From Thermanaerothrix sp. (GTDB taxonomy: Bacteria; Synergistota; Synergistia; Synergistales; Synergistaceae), in assembly GCA_026417795.1 (NCBI GenBank), contig JAOACP010000007.1, positions 1 to 64,000 on the forward strand: DNA of 64,000 nt, given 5' to 3'. The notes below the pieces were generated by a model. That model did no database searches and was not told where the DNA came from. It saw nothing but the letters and a program-made list of their open reading frames with translations. The position numbers and the translations under genes are program-made. The first letter of the stretch is position 1; each line of letters starts with the position of its first letter. Below are positions 26,560 through 36,026 of this stretch, in pieces.

Positions 26560-27636
26560 ATGAAGATATTGGTCATCAATCCCGGATCCAGCAGCACCAA
26601 GGTCGCCATCTTCAACGGCAAGGAGAAGGTGGCGCAGGAGAACTTGAGCCACCCGGCGAACGAACTGGATCGCTACGAATCACTCATGGACCAAAGGGAG
26701 CTCCGGGAGAAGGCCATATCGGATTTCCTAACCAGGAACGGCCTTTCGGTTGATCAGCTGGACGCCATAGCAGCCCGGGGAGGGATACTGCCCCCGCTGG
26801 AGAGCGGCACGTACCAGGTCAACCATGAGATGGAGGATTACCTCCTCCACCACGCTAAAGTCCAGCATGCCTCAAACCTCGCGGCGGTCATAGGCCTTGA
26901 CATGGCCCGGAAGGCCAAGAAGGAAGTACCGGTGTACGTGACCGACCCGGTCAGCGTGGACGAGATGGAGGACGTGGCAAGGATCTCGGGGATAAAGGAC
27001 CTTGAGAGAAAGTGTCTGTCCCACATATCCAACATGCGGGTGGTGGGCATCAAGGTGGCGGAAGAGGAGCTCAAGGCGCCATTTCATGAGACCAACATGG
27101 TGATAGCCCACCTGGGGGGCGGCATATCGGTGGCCCCCTTTGAAAAGGGGCGCATGTTCGACGTTAACAACGCCAACGACGAGGGCCCCTTCAGCGTGGA
27201 GCGCTCCGGGGAACTGCCGGTGGGAGACGTGGTGAAGACGGCCTACTCCGGCAAGTACACCAAGGATCAGCTGAAGAAGACCTTCGTCGGCAAGGGGGGA
27301 CTGGTGGCTTATCTTGGGACGAACGACCTAAGGGAGGCGTTCAAGATGTCTCAAGAGGACCCCAAGGCCCTGGAGGTTATCGAGGCCATGGCTTACCAGA
27401 TAGCCCAGGAGATAGGGGCCATGTGCGTGGCCCTCAAGGGCAAGGTGGACTGCATTGTCATAACCGGCGGCATGGCCCACAGCGGCGACTTCATCAACAT
27501 GATACGAAGCTACGTGGACCGGTTCGCTAAGGTGTTCGTAGTTCCCGGGGAGATGGAGATGGAGGCTCTGGCCTACGGAGCCCTCCGGGTCATGACCGGC
27601 CAGGAGAGGGCCCGGTCCTGGACGTTCAAGGCTTAG
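26560..27636 (+). CDS. buk: Butyrate kinase 1
   Basis: 358 residues of the acetate/butyrate kinase fold. INPGSSSTKVA at the N-terminus is the adenosine site, AHLGGGISVAPF is the phosphate loop, and ITGGMAHSGDF is near the end. It converts acyl phosphate and ADP to a carboxylic acid and ATP. It starts one base after the aminotransferase stop. With the downstream Vor enzyme it would harvest ATP from isobutyrate, isovalerate or 2-methylbutyrate formation. The companion phosphotransbutyrylase is not in this window. Confidence 0.93.
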   Translation: MKILVINPGSSSTKVAIFNGKEKVAQENLSHPANELDRYESLMDQRELREKAISDFLTRNGLSVDQLDAIAARGGILPPLESGTYQVNHEMEDYLLHHAKVQHASNLAAVIGLDMARKAKKEVPVYVTDPVSVDEMEDVARISGIKDLERKCLSHISNMRVVGIKVAEEELKAPFHETNMVIAHLGGGISVAPFEKGRMFDVNNANDEGPFSVERSGELPVGDVVKTAYSGKYTKDQLKKTFVGKGGLVAYLGTNDLREAFKMSQEDPKALEVIEAMAYQIAQEIGAMCVALKGKVDCIVITGGMAHSGDFINMIRSYVDRFAKVFVVPGEMEMEALAYGALRVMTGQERARSWTFKA

Positions 27637-27678
27637 CCCTTGGCGTGTCGGCAACGAACCATAAGAAGGCGGTGCTGA

Positions 27679-28770
<1,092 letters not shown>

Positions 28771-28780
28771 GGGTGCTAGT

Positions 28781-29434
28781 GTGACGGAGCTTAGGAAAAA
28801 CTACGCGTTCATCGGGCTCTTCGGAAGCGGGAAGACCGAGATGGCCATAAACTGGGCCCTGCATCTTAGGCAGCAGTGGCCCAAGGTGGCCATAGTGGAC
28901 GGGGACATAATATCCCCCTATTTCAGGAGCCGGGATGTGGCGGAAGAGCTGGAGGTTTTGGGGCTTACACCGGTATATCCCCAAGGATCTCTTCGGAATG
29001 GGGATCTTCCGGTGATAACCGGCGCTGCCAGGGGCTATCTGGAGCGCCAGGAGTACAAGACCGTGATAGACGTTGGGGGAGAAGAGGGGGGCATCGTGGT
29101 CCTGGGGTACCTGAAACCCCACCTCGGGGACTGCGAGATATCCATGGTGGTAAACGTGGCGCGCCCCTTCTCCTCCACCGTGGACGGCATAACAAAGGCA
29201 CTGGATGACCTAACCAAGGTGGCGGACATAAGGGTTGATTACCTGATAAACAACCCCAACCTCTCAAAGGAGACCACATTGGACCTCATCCTTCGTGGGG
29301 AGGAAGTGCTTGAAGAGGCCTCCAGGAGGCTTGGCATCCCGGTCAAGTTCACGGTGGTCCCGGACTTCATAGAACCCAAGGGGCTGCGGTTCCCGGCTTT
29401 TCCCATAAGGCGCTTCATGAGGATGGAAATATAG
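28781..29434 (+). CDS. P-loop NTPase of unknown function in the vor operon
   Basis: 217 residues. Walker A is GLFGSGKTE at residues 12-20; the second motif is VIDVGGEEGG near 89-98, and NPNLSKETT lies near 163. The strand order and the aspartate in VDGDIISPYFRSRD fit the SIMIBI class (ParA/CobQ/MinD-like) rather than a kinase. GTG start, ten bases after the second kinase stop. Position between a kinase and the ferredoxin of a 2-oxoacid oxidoreductase suggests a role in assembly or regulation of that enzyme. I do not recognise a named family; function unknown. Confidence 0.8.
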   Translation: MTELRKNYAFIGLFGSGKTEMAINWALHLRQQWPKVAIVDGDIISPYFRSRDVAEELEVLGLTPVYPQGSLRNGDLPVITGAARGYLERQEYKTVIDVGGEEGGIVVLGYLKPHLGDCEISMVVNVARPFSSTVDGITKALDDLTKVADIRVDYLINNPNLSKETTLDLILRGEEVLEEASRRLGIPVKFTVVPDFIEPKGLRFPAFPIRRFMRMEI

Positions 29435-29466
29435 AAAGGCACATCAAGCACGGAGGTGTTGTTGGT

Positions 29467-29700
29467 ATGGCAAAGGCCAAGGGCAAGATTGATATCGACC
29501 AGGACAGGTGTAAGGGGTGCGGTCTATGCGTGAGCGTCTGCCCCATGAAGGTCATCGAGTTCGGTGACTCGTTCAACGCCAAGGGGTATCATCCCGCGGA
29601 GGCCAAGCACCTGGACAAGTGCATCGGCTGTGGTTTCTGCTACAACATATGTCCCGACGTGTGCATAACCGTCTACAAGGAAACGGCGGACAACGCTTAA
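29467..29700 (+). CDS. vorD: Ferredoxin subunit of 2-oxoacid:ferredoxin oxidoreductase
   Basis: 77 residues with two 4Fe-4S motifs: CKGCGLCVSVCP near residues 18-29 and CIGCGFCYNICP near 55-66. Such a delta subunit carries electrons from the TPP subunit to external ferredoxin. It starts with ATG after GGAGGTG and is followed by the alpha subunit gene 46 bp later, in the usual D-B-A-C order. The final DVC adds another cysteine. Confidence 0.93.
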   Translation: MAKAKGKIDIDQDRCKGCGLCVSVCPMKVIEFGDSFNAKGYHPAEAKHLDKCIGCGFCYNICPDVCITVYKETADNA

Positions 29701-29746
29701 GGGGCGCTTAGGGATAACACCTAAAAGGATTGGGAGGGGAACTCAT

Positions 29747-30808
29747 ATGGCCGAGAGAGTTTTGGTAAAGGGAACGGAAGCCATGGGGGAGGCCGCCGTA
29801 AGGGCCGGTTGCAGGCTGTTTTTCGGTTACCCCATAACGCCCCAGAACGAGCTTCCTGAGTACATGTCCAAGCGGATGCCGGAGGTAAACGGCACCTTCC
29901 TCCAGACCGAGAGCGAGGTGGCCACCATCAACATGGTATACGGGGCCGCCTGCACCGGCACCCGGGTCATGACGTCCACATCGTCCCCCGGCTACAGCCT
30001 AATGCAGGAGGGCGTTTCCTACATGGCCTGCGCAGAGCTGCCGGCAGTGCTTGTGAACGTGGTGCGCGGCGGACCCGGCCTTGGGGACATACAGCCCGCC
30101 CAGGGTGACTACTGGCAGGCCACCAAGGGGGGTGGACACGGAGACTACAAGCTGATAGTCCTGGCCCCCTCCACCGTGCAGGAGGCAGTGGATCTCACGG
30201 TGCTTGCCTTCGATCTGGCGGACAAGTACCGAAACCCCACGTTGATAATCGCCGACGGAGTGATAGGCCAGATAATGGAGCCCGTCACCTTCCCGGATTT
30301 CATGGACCTGTCAGCCCTTCCGAGCCACAGCAACTGGGCTCTTACCGGCGCCTCGGGAAGGGATAAGAGGATTGTGGCCCCCTTTGACCTGGATCCCTAC
30401 AGGCTTGAGCAGATGAACCTGGCACTGGTGGCCAAGTACGAGCGGATGGAACAGGAGGAGGTCCGCTGGGAGGAGTACCTCACGGAGGATGCGGATGTGA
30501 TCATAACCGCCTTCGGCACCGTGGCCAGGATCGCCAAGAGCGTGGTCGATCAGGCCCGCTCCAGCGGCATAAAGGCGGGGCTTTTCCGCCCCATAACCCT
30601 GTGGCCCTTCCCCTACAAGAGGCTTGAGGAGCTGGCCAAGGGCAAGAAGCTCATCTTGGACGCGGAGCTCAACATGGGACAGATGTTGGAGGACGTTAAG
30701 ATGGCGGTTAAGGACCATGCCCCCGTGGAGTTCTTCAAGCGCATGGGCGGAGTGGTGCCCACCCCCGACGAGATCCTAAACGCCCTAAACTCGAAGCTGG
30801 GGAGGTAA
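29747..30808 (+). CDS. vorB: 2-oxoacid:ferredoxin oxidoreductase alpha subunit
   Basis: 353 residues. It has the pyruvate-ferredoxin-oxidoreductase alpha fold with FFGYPITPQNELPEYM near the N-terminus, TESEVATINMVYGAACTGTRVMTSTS, and the C-terminal transketolase-like domain with ITAFGTVARIAKSV and LNMGQMLEDVK. Four-subunit enzymes in this branch usually act on 2-oxoisovalerate or other branched 2-oxoacids (VOR). The aminotransferase and butyrate kinases in the same operon fit branched-chain amino acid oxidation. The true substrate is inferred. Confidence 0.9.
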   Translation: MAERVLVKGTEAMGEAAVRAGCRLFFGYPITPQNELPEYMSKRMPEVNGTFLQTESEVATINMVYGAACTGTRVMTSTSSPGYSLMQEGVSYMACAELPAVLVNVVRGGPGLGDIQPAQGDYWQATKGGGHGDYKLIVLAPSTVQEAVDLTVLAFDLADKYRNPTLIIADGVIGQIMEPVTFPDFMDLSALPSHSNWALTGASGRDKRIVAPFDLDPYRLEQMNLALVAKYERMEQEEVRWEEYLTEDADVIITAFGTVARIAKSVVDQARSSGIKAGLFRPITLWPFPYKRLEELAKGKKLILDAELNMGQMLEDVKMAVKDHAPVEFFKRMGGVVPTPDEILNALNSKLGR

Positions 30809-30815
30809 TTGAGCC

Positions 30816-31565
30816 ATGACTTTTCAGGTTGTTATGAAGAGGCCCGACAGCCTCACCATGAAGGAGTTCACCTACTGTCCCGGCTGCACCCACGGGGTGA
30901 TCCATCGGCTGGTGGCGGAGGTGCTGGACGAGCTAGGCATAAGGGAGAAGACCGTAACGGTGGCTCCCATAGGTTGTTCCGTCTTCGCTTACGAGTTCTT
31001 CGATACCGACGGGACCATAGCGGCCCATGGCAGGGCCCCCGCAGTGGCCACCGGAATAAAGAGGGCCAGGCCGGACCTTTACGCGTTCACCTACCAGGGT
31101 GACGGGGATCTTGCGGCCATAGGTACCGCGGAGATAATCCACGCCGCAAACCGTGGGGAGAAGATCACCACCATCTTTGTTAACAACGCCATATACGGGA
31201 TGACCGGAGGCCAGATGGCCCCCACCACCCTGCTTGGGATGAAGAGCACCACAACCCCCTACGGCAGGAAGGCGGAGAACGATGGTTTCCCCTTGAGGGT
31301 TTCCGAGCTCATAAAGGAGACCCGCGGAGTGGCTTACCTGGCCCGCACCAAGGTCAACACCCCCCAGGACATACGCAAGACCAAGGATGCGATAAGAAAG
31401 GCCTTCCTCGCCCAGGTAAGGGGGCTTGGCTTCGGGATGGTGGAGGTCCTCTCCACCTGCCCCACCAATTGGGGCATAGATCCCGTCAAGTCGCTCAAGT
31501 GGCTGGAGGAGAACATGGTTCCCGAGTATCCCTTGGGAGTATTCGTGGACAAGGTGGGTGAGTAA
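30816..31565 (+). CDS. vorA: 2-oxoacid:ferredoxin oxidoreductase beta (TPP) subunit
   Basis: 249 residues. CPGCTHGVIHRL near the N-terminus supplies Fe-S cysteines, GDGDLAAIGTAEIIHAANR is the TPP motif, and VNNAIYGMTGGQMAPTT follows, all typical of the beta subunit. It lies 7 bp after vorB and 3 bp before vorC. A cysteine in STCPTNWG near the C-terminus probably completes the cluster. It catalyses TPP-dependent decarboxylation of the 2-oxoacid. Confidence 0.92.
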   Translation: MTFQVVMKRPDSLTMKEFTYCPGCTHGVIHRLVAEVLDELGIREKTVTVAPIGCSVFAYEFFDTDGTIAAHGRAPAVATGIKRARPDLYAFTYQGDGDLAAIGTAEIIHAANRGEKITTIFVNNAIYGMTGGQMAPTTLLGMKSTTTPYGRKAENDGFPLRVSELIKETRGVAYLARTKVNTPQDIRKTKDAIRKAFLAQVRGLGFGMVEVLSTCPTNWGIDPVKSLKWLEENMVPEYPLGVFVDKVGE

Positions 31566-31568
31566 CCG

Positions 31569-32123
31569 ATGAACACTCGGATGATCTTCGCTGGATTCGG
31601 GGGGCAGGGAGTCATGCTCATGGGGCAGATAATATCCCTGGCAGGCATGTTTGAGGGCAAGCACGTCACCTGGATGCCCTCCTACGGCCCGGAAATGCGC
31701 GGGGGTACCGCCAACTGCACGGTGGTGATAAGCGATGAGCCCGTGGCCTCACCGGTCACCAACGACGCGGAAGTGGTGGTGGCCATGAACATCCCTTCCC
31801 TCACCAAGTTCGAGCCCGCGGTAACTCCCAAAGGGCATCTTCTGATCAACCAGTCGGTTATAGATCGGGAGCCCCAGAGGAAGGACATCGTGTCAGTTAA
31901 GGTCCCCTGCAACGAGATAGCGGACCAGCTGGGGAACCTCAAGGTGGCCAACATGGTCATGCTGGGCGCCGTGGCGGGAGCCACCGGCGTCGTCTCCATG
32001 GACAGCATAGTCAAGGCCCTGGAGAAGAAGCTCTCCGCCGGCGGCAAGGCATCCCTCATAGAGGTGAACAAGAACGCCATCGAGCGGGGGTATCAGATGG
32101 CCAAGGAAGCGGTTTCCGCTTAA
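31569..32123 (+). CDS. vorC: 2-oxoacid:ferredoxin oxidoreductase gamma subunit
   Basis: 184 residues. AGFGGQGVMLMGQ at the N-terminus and SYGPEMRGGTANC are the family marks of the gamma subunit, which carries the CoA-binding role. It closes the operon and is followed by a strong terminator. Together with VorDBA it makes acyl-CoA from a 2-oxoacid. GTAACCGATG has a weak ribosome site, so translation is probably coupled to vorA. Confidence 0.92.
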   Translation: MNTRMIFAGFGGQGVMLMGQIISLAGMFEGKHVTWMPSYGPEMRGGTANCTVVISDEPVASPVTNDAEVVVAMNIPSLTKFEPAVTPKGHLLINQSVIDREPQRKDIVSVKVPCNEIADQLGNLKVANMVMLGAVAGATGVVSMDSIVKALEKKLSAGGKASLIEVNKNAIERGYQMAKEAVSA

Positions 32124-32150
32124 AAGCTGAAACATTAAACGACAAAGCCA

Positions 32151-32189
32151 AGGGCCCCTTCTCCGTTGAGGAGGGGCCCTTCTTCTTTT
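32151..32189 (+). terminator. Intrinsic terminator of the vor operon
   Basis: A 13-bp stem (AGGGCCCCTTCTC paired with GAGGAGGGGCCCT) with a four-base loop, followed by TCTTCTTTT. It lies about 28 bases after the vorC stop. Confidence 0.9.
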
Positions 32190-32244
32190 ACAGCCCAAAG
32201 GTGTCAACTGTAGACAACGAACCAAAAGGGAAAATCAGTTTCCT

Positions 32245-32381
32245 TGGCATATGCCATGGTATATAATGTACAGGAAAACTTGAACGGAAACCCCGTTAAG
32301 GTTTACTAAAGTCCCCAATATCTCACCCCAATGGTAGAAACCATGGGGTGAGGCCGTGCCTTCAAGAGGTTTCAAGAGGTC
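32245..32381 (+). promoter_or_regulatory. rpiR promoter and structured leader
   Basis: TATAAT at 32262-32267 with a 12-bp perfect palindrome TGGCATATGCCA (32245-32256) just upstream, a likely operator. A long hairpin (CTCACCCC ... GGGGTGAG, 32322-32352) lies in the leader, followed by two tandem copies of TTCAAGAGGT (32362-32381). The leader is about 200 nt. These could serve autoregulation by RpiR. Confidence 0.5.
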
Positions 32382-32475
32382 AAAGCACCTCCAAGCCGAT
32401 GGCGCCGTAAGGGCCCCTTTGAAGGTAGGGACTAACAGGTTCGTAAATCCCACTGATAACGGAAGGGGTGTCAAC

Positions 32476-33342
32476 ATGGACAGTGCCCAGCTTCAGGCGC
32501 TGATGATGGAACGGGTGGAAACCATGCCCAACAAGGCAAGGCGTGTGGTTGAGTACTTGCTGTCGAACATGCGGGAAGCGGCTTTCAGATCCATAGGGGA
32601 CGTGGCGGAGGACCTCAACGTCTCCAAGGCCCAGCTGGTGAGGGTGGCCAGGATGCTCGGGTTCGAAGGCTATTCAGAGCTCAAGGACGCACTGCAGAAG
32701 GCCATCCTTGAGCAGGTGAACCCCGCCGCCATGCTGGCCAAGGTATCCAGCTCGGAGGAGAGCCTGCCGGACACCATATACCGCATGGAACACGCAAACC
32801 TGGACGACACTTGGTCCCAGCTGTCAGCCGCAAGCGTGTCCACCTTTTGCGATATGGTTCAGCGGGCGCGAAACATATACTGCATCGGCTGGGGCATATC
32901 CTCCATGGTGGCGGAATCCCTTCAGGTACGGCTTAGGGTTATGAACTTAAACTCCTTCCTCCTTAAGCGGGGAACTTTAACGCTGCATGAGCAGGTGCGG
33001 GTGGCGGGCAAGGAGGATCTGCTGGTGGTCTGCGAACTTCCCAGCTACGTGGTGGAGGTCACCGAATCCGTGGAGACCGCCCACAACAACGGCTGCAAGG
33101 TTATATCCATAACCGACAGCCCCGCAGCGCCGGTTTGCAGGTTCGCGGAGCTATCCATGTACGTCTCCGCCTCCTCCCCCACCTTCGGAAGCAGCATAAT
33201 AGGCCCGCTCTTCCTGGTGCACGTGATAACATCCGTCCTGGCGATCCGCATGGGAGACCGGGCAAAGAAAGCCTTGGAGGAACAAGCCAAGTTCCTGCAC
33301 GACGAGCGCATCTTCCACCCGGTGTTCGGCCTCAGATACTGA
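32476..33342 (+). CDS. RpiR/MurR family transcriptional regulator
   Basis: 288 residues. An HTH_6 domain (residues about 1-75, with SIGDVAEDLNVSKAQLVRVARMLGFEGYSELK) precedes a SIS phosphosugar-binding domain (about 120-255; GWGISSMVAESLQVRL and SITDSPAAPVCRFAELSMYV). Regulators of this family sense sugar phosphates and control sugar or amino sugar genes. The ATG at 32476 follows AAGGGGTG; the frame is open upstream from 32356 but that part is probably leader. Target genes are not evident. Confidence 0.88.
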   Translation: MDSAQLQALMMERVETMPNKARRVVEYLLSNMREAAFRSIGDVAEDLNVSKAQLVRVARMLGFEGYSELKDALQKAILEQVNPAAMLAKVSSSEESLPDTIYRMEHANLDDTWSQLSAASVSTFCDMVQRARNIYCIGWGISSMVAESLQVRLRVMNLNSFLLKRGTLTLHEQVRVAGKEDLLVVCELPSYVVEVTESVETAHNNGCKVISITDSPAAPVCRFAELSMYVSASSPTFGSSIIGPLFLVHVITSVLAIRMGDRAKKALEEQAKFLHDERIFHPVFGLRY

Positions 33343-33356
33343 TTGCATCAAAAGAT

Positions 33357-33387
33357 CAAGGGCGGGAGACTCCCCATCCCGCCCTTG
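33357..33387. terminator. Hairpin between convergent genes
   Basis: CAAGGGCGGGA pairs with TCCCGCCCTTG around a 9-base loop, between rpiR (plus) and the MBL hydrolase (minus). A short T-rich stretch follows on the minus side (ATCTTTT). It probably separates the two convergent units. Confidence 0.55.
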
Positions 33388-33450
33388 AAACCTGTGGTCA
33401 CCAATGGACCGTCCCAACTACTTTAACCCTTCGTGCAGCATCTCCTTGGG

Positions 33451-34134
33451 TCAATCCCCTACGGTCAAGGACTCCCCCGGGGACAATACGACGGTCTCTG
33501 CCTCTGCCCCCACCAATTGAGCAAACCGTTTAGGATCCGCTTTTATGGGAGGGAACGTGTCATAGTGCATGGGAACCACCTTCCGGGGCTTTATCATGCT
33601 CACCGCCCTTACGGCATCCTCACAGTCCATCACGTAAAATCCGCCGATGGGCAACAGGGCCAGATCTATGCCCTCCTGGGCTAAAAGCCCCATGTCAGCG
33701 GTAAGCCCCGTGTCCCCCGCGTGGTACACCTTTACCCCACAGGCCTCTATCACAAAGCCGCAGGCCACACCTCCGTAGGCCACCGTATCCCCTTCGTCAA
33801 CCCCGGAGCCGTGAAGGGCCTTCACCATCCGGACGCTGCCAAAGGGCATAGGAGTCCTTCCGGCAAAGTACATCCCCATGGTCCTAACACCCCGGCGGCC
33901 AAGGATGAGGGACAACTCATAGTTGCACACCACCGTGGCTCCGTATTCCTTTGCCATGGCCACGGTGTCCCCCAGGTGGTCCCCGTGGCCATGGGTCACG
34001 AAGATCCACTGGGGCCTTATTCCTTCAATCCCCCTGGCCACGGGGTTGCCGCTTATGAAGGGATCCACCAGGGCGCCGAAGGAATCCCCCTCCAGGTAAA
34101 AGGCCGCATGTCCAAGAAACCTGACGGAAAGCAA
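33451..34134 (-). CDS. MBL-fold metal-dependent hydrolase (UPF0173)
   Basis: About 227 residues, TTG start at 34134, eight bases after AGGAGG. The metallo-beta-lactamase motif is THGHGDHLGD near residue 51, with further ligands in GSGVD, HAGDTGL and VPMHYDTFP. UPF0173 proteins are stand-alone hydrolases of unknown natural substrate. It is convergent with rpiR and 82 bp from aspS on the same strand. Zinc binding is predicted from motif only. Confidence 0.88.
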   Translation of the reverse strand: MLSVRFLGHAAFYLEGDSFGALVDPFISGNPVARGIEGIRPQWIFVTHGHGDHLGDTVAMAKEYGATVVCNYELSLILGRRGVRTMGMYFAGRTPMPFGSVRMVKALHGSGVDEGDTVAYGGVACGFVIEACGVKVYHAGDTGLTADMGLLAQEGIDLALLPIGGFYVMDCEDAVRAVSMIKPRKVVPMHYDTFPPIKADPKRFAQLVGAEAETVVLSPGESLTVGD

Positions 34135-34216
34135 AGACAACACCTCCTGTCCTGGGATTAGCGTACCACCTTGCAAGCTTTAATCAAACAATCAAATAAT
34201 CAAATCTGGAAGGCGG

Positions 34217-36025
34217 TCAATCCGCCGCGTCATCTCCTTTGAACGTGCTGGCTATGTATAGCTCATCCAGCTGTGACTTATCAACCCACGAAGGGGCTCC
34301 CGACAGCAGGCACTGAGCCCTTTGGGTCTTGGGGAAAGCCATGACCTCCCTTATGGACTTGGCTCCGCAGAGCATCATTACCAGCCGGTCGAAACCGAGG
34401 GCAAGCCCTCCGTGGGGAGGAGTTCCGTAGGAGAGGGCGTCCAACAGGAATCCGAACCGATCCCTCAGCTGCTCCTCCGAGAAGCCCAACACCTTGAACA
34501 CCCTCTCCTGCACCGCTGGATGGTGTATCCTTATGGACCCCCCTCCAACTTCGCTTCCGTTCAGCACCAAGTCGTAGGCCCGGGATCTCACCGCCAGGGG
34601 ATCGGACTCCAGGATGCCAAGGTCCTCCTGCTTGGGAGAGGTAAAGGGATGATGTACCGAGACGTAGCGGCCCTGATCTTCGTCCCACTCGAAAAGCGGG
34701 AAGTCCACCACCCAAAGGAAACGCCATCCCTCCTCCACCAACCCAAGGGACCGGGAGGCCTCAAGCCTTATGGTGCCAAGGACCTCGCAGGCCAGGCGCC
34801 AGGACTTATCCGCTAAGACCAGGAGGGCATCGCCCTCTTCCAGGGCCGACAATTCCAGAAGCCTCTGCTTTGTTCCGTCATCCATGCCCTTCACAAAGGG
34901 CCCCTTAAGCCCCTCATGGGTGCGCTGTATGACCGCCAAGCCCTTAGCCCCAAGCTCAATGGCTCGGGCCTCAAGGTTGGACGCGTCCTTCCTGGACAGC
35001 TTGGCGCCACCCTGGAGCCTAAGCCCCTTCACAGAACCGCCCTCATCCACCAATGCCTTCAAAGGAGAGCCCTCAAAGGCCATGACGGACGATAGGTCCA
35101 CCATATGGGACGGTATCCGCAAATCCGGCTTATCGCTTCCGTAAAGATCCATGGCCTCCCGCCATGTGATTCGCTTGAAGGGGGTTGGGATATCCTCCCC
35201 CAGCACGTGGGAGAACAGCCCCTTGATGTAGCCTTCAAGCAGGGAAAACACGTCCTCCTCGGTTATGAAGCTCATCTCCAGGTCCACCTGGGTGAACTCC
35301 GGCTGGCGGTCCGCCCTTAAATCCTCATCGCGGAAACATTTGACTATCTGGAAGTACCGGTCGCATCCGGCCACCATGAGTATCTGCTTGAATATCTGGG
35401 GCGACTGCGGGAGGGCAAAGAACTTGCCGGGGTTTACCCTGCTGGGAACCAAAAAGTCCCTTGCCCCTTCCGGGGTGGACTTGGTGAGCATGGGGGTCTC
35501 CACCTCAAGGAAACCGTTCTGGGACAGGTAGCTCCTGGTGAACAGCGCGGCTTTACCTCGCACCCTCAGGTTATGCTGCATCTTATCGCGCCTTAAGTCC
35601 AAGAAGCGGTGCTTAAGCCTCAGGTTCTCATCAACCCTGTCCGCCTCGTTTATCTCGAAGGGAAGGGGCTTGGAGGGTGCCAGCACCTGAATGTCCTCCG
35701 CCACCACCTCCACTTCCCCGGTGGGCATATCGGGATTCTCGGTGCCCTCGGGCCGCCGGCTTACGCGACCCTTCACGGCAAGCACGTACTCGCTTCTCAC
35801 GTCCTTGGCCTTCTCGTGGGCGGAGGGCGCCACCTCGGGGTTTATCACCACCTGGACAAGGCCGGTATAGTCCCACAGCTCAAGGAATATTATCCCACCA
35901 AGATCCCTGCGGCGTCTGAGCCATCCGTTCAAAACCACGGCATCGCCGGTCAGGGACGGCCCCACCTCACCACACTTAACGGTCCTCTTCCAAGACTCCC
36001 CGAAGAGACCCTCTGAAACGGACAT
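34217..36025 (-). CDS. aspS: Aspartyl-tRNA synthetase
   Basis: 602 residues, bacterial class IIb enzyme. It has an OB-fold anticodon-binding domain (about 20-110), motif 2 FRDEDLRADRQPEFTQVD, the bacterial GAD insertion (about 300-420) and the GLALGFDRLVMM motif 3. It charges tRNA(Asp). It starts one base after the hisS stop, so hisS-aspS is an operon. Whether it also charges tRNA(Asn) cannot be seen. Confidence 0.96.
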   Translation of the reverse strand: MSVSEGLFGESWKRTVKCGEVGPSLTGDAVVLNGWLRRRRDLGGIIFLELWDYTGLVQVVINPEVAPSAHEKAKDVRSEYVLAVKGRVSRRPEGTENPDMPTGEVEVVAEDIQVLAPSKPLPFEINEADRVDENLRLKHRFLDLRRDKMQHNLRVRGKAALFTRSYLSQNGFLEVETPMLTKSTPEGARDFLVPSRVNPGKFFALPQSPQIFKQILMVAGCDRYFQIVKCFRDEDLRADRQPEFTQVDLEMSFITEEDVFSLLEGYIKGLFSHVLGEDIPTPFKRITWREAMDLYGSDKPDLRIPSHMVDLSSVMAFEGSPLKALVDEGGSVKGLRLQGGAKLSRKDASNLEARAIELGAKGLAVIQRTHEGLKGPFVKGMDDGTKQRLLELSALEEGDALLVLADKSWRLACEVLGTIRLEASRSLGLVEEGWRFLWVVDFPLFEWDEDQGRYVSVHHPFTSPKQEDLGILESDPLAVRSRAYDLVLNGSEVGGGSIRIHHPAVQERVFKVLGFSEEQLRDRFGFLLDALSYGTPPHGGLALGFDRLVMMLCGAKSIREVMAFPKTQRAQCLLSGAPSWVDKSQLDELYIASTFKGDDAAD

Positions 36026-36026
36026 C

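Noticed and set aside
25617-26621. Long minus-strand open frame opposite the aminotransferase
   Set aside because: The plus strand encodes a complete, conserved enzyme and the antisense product has no recognisable pattern.
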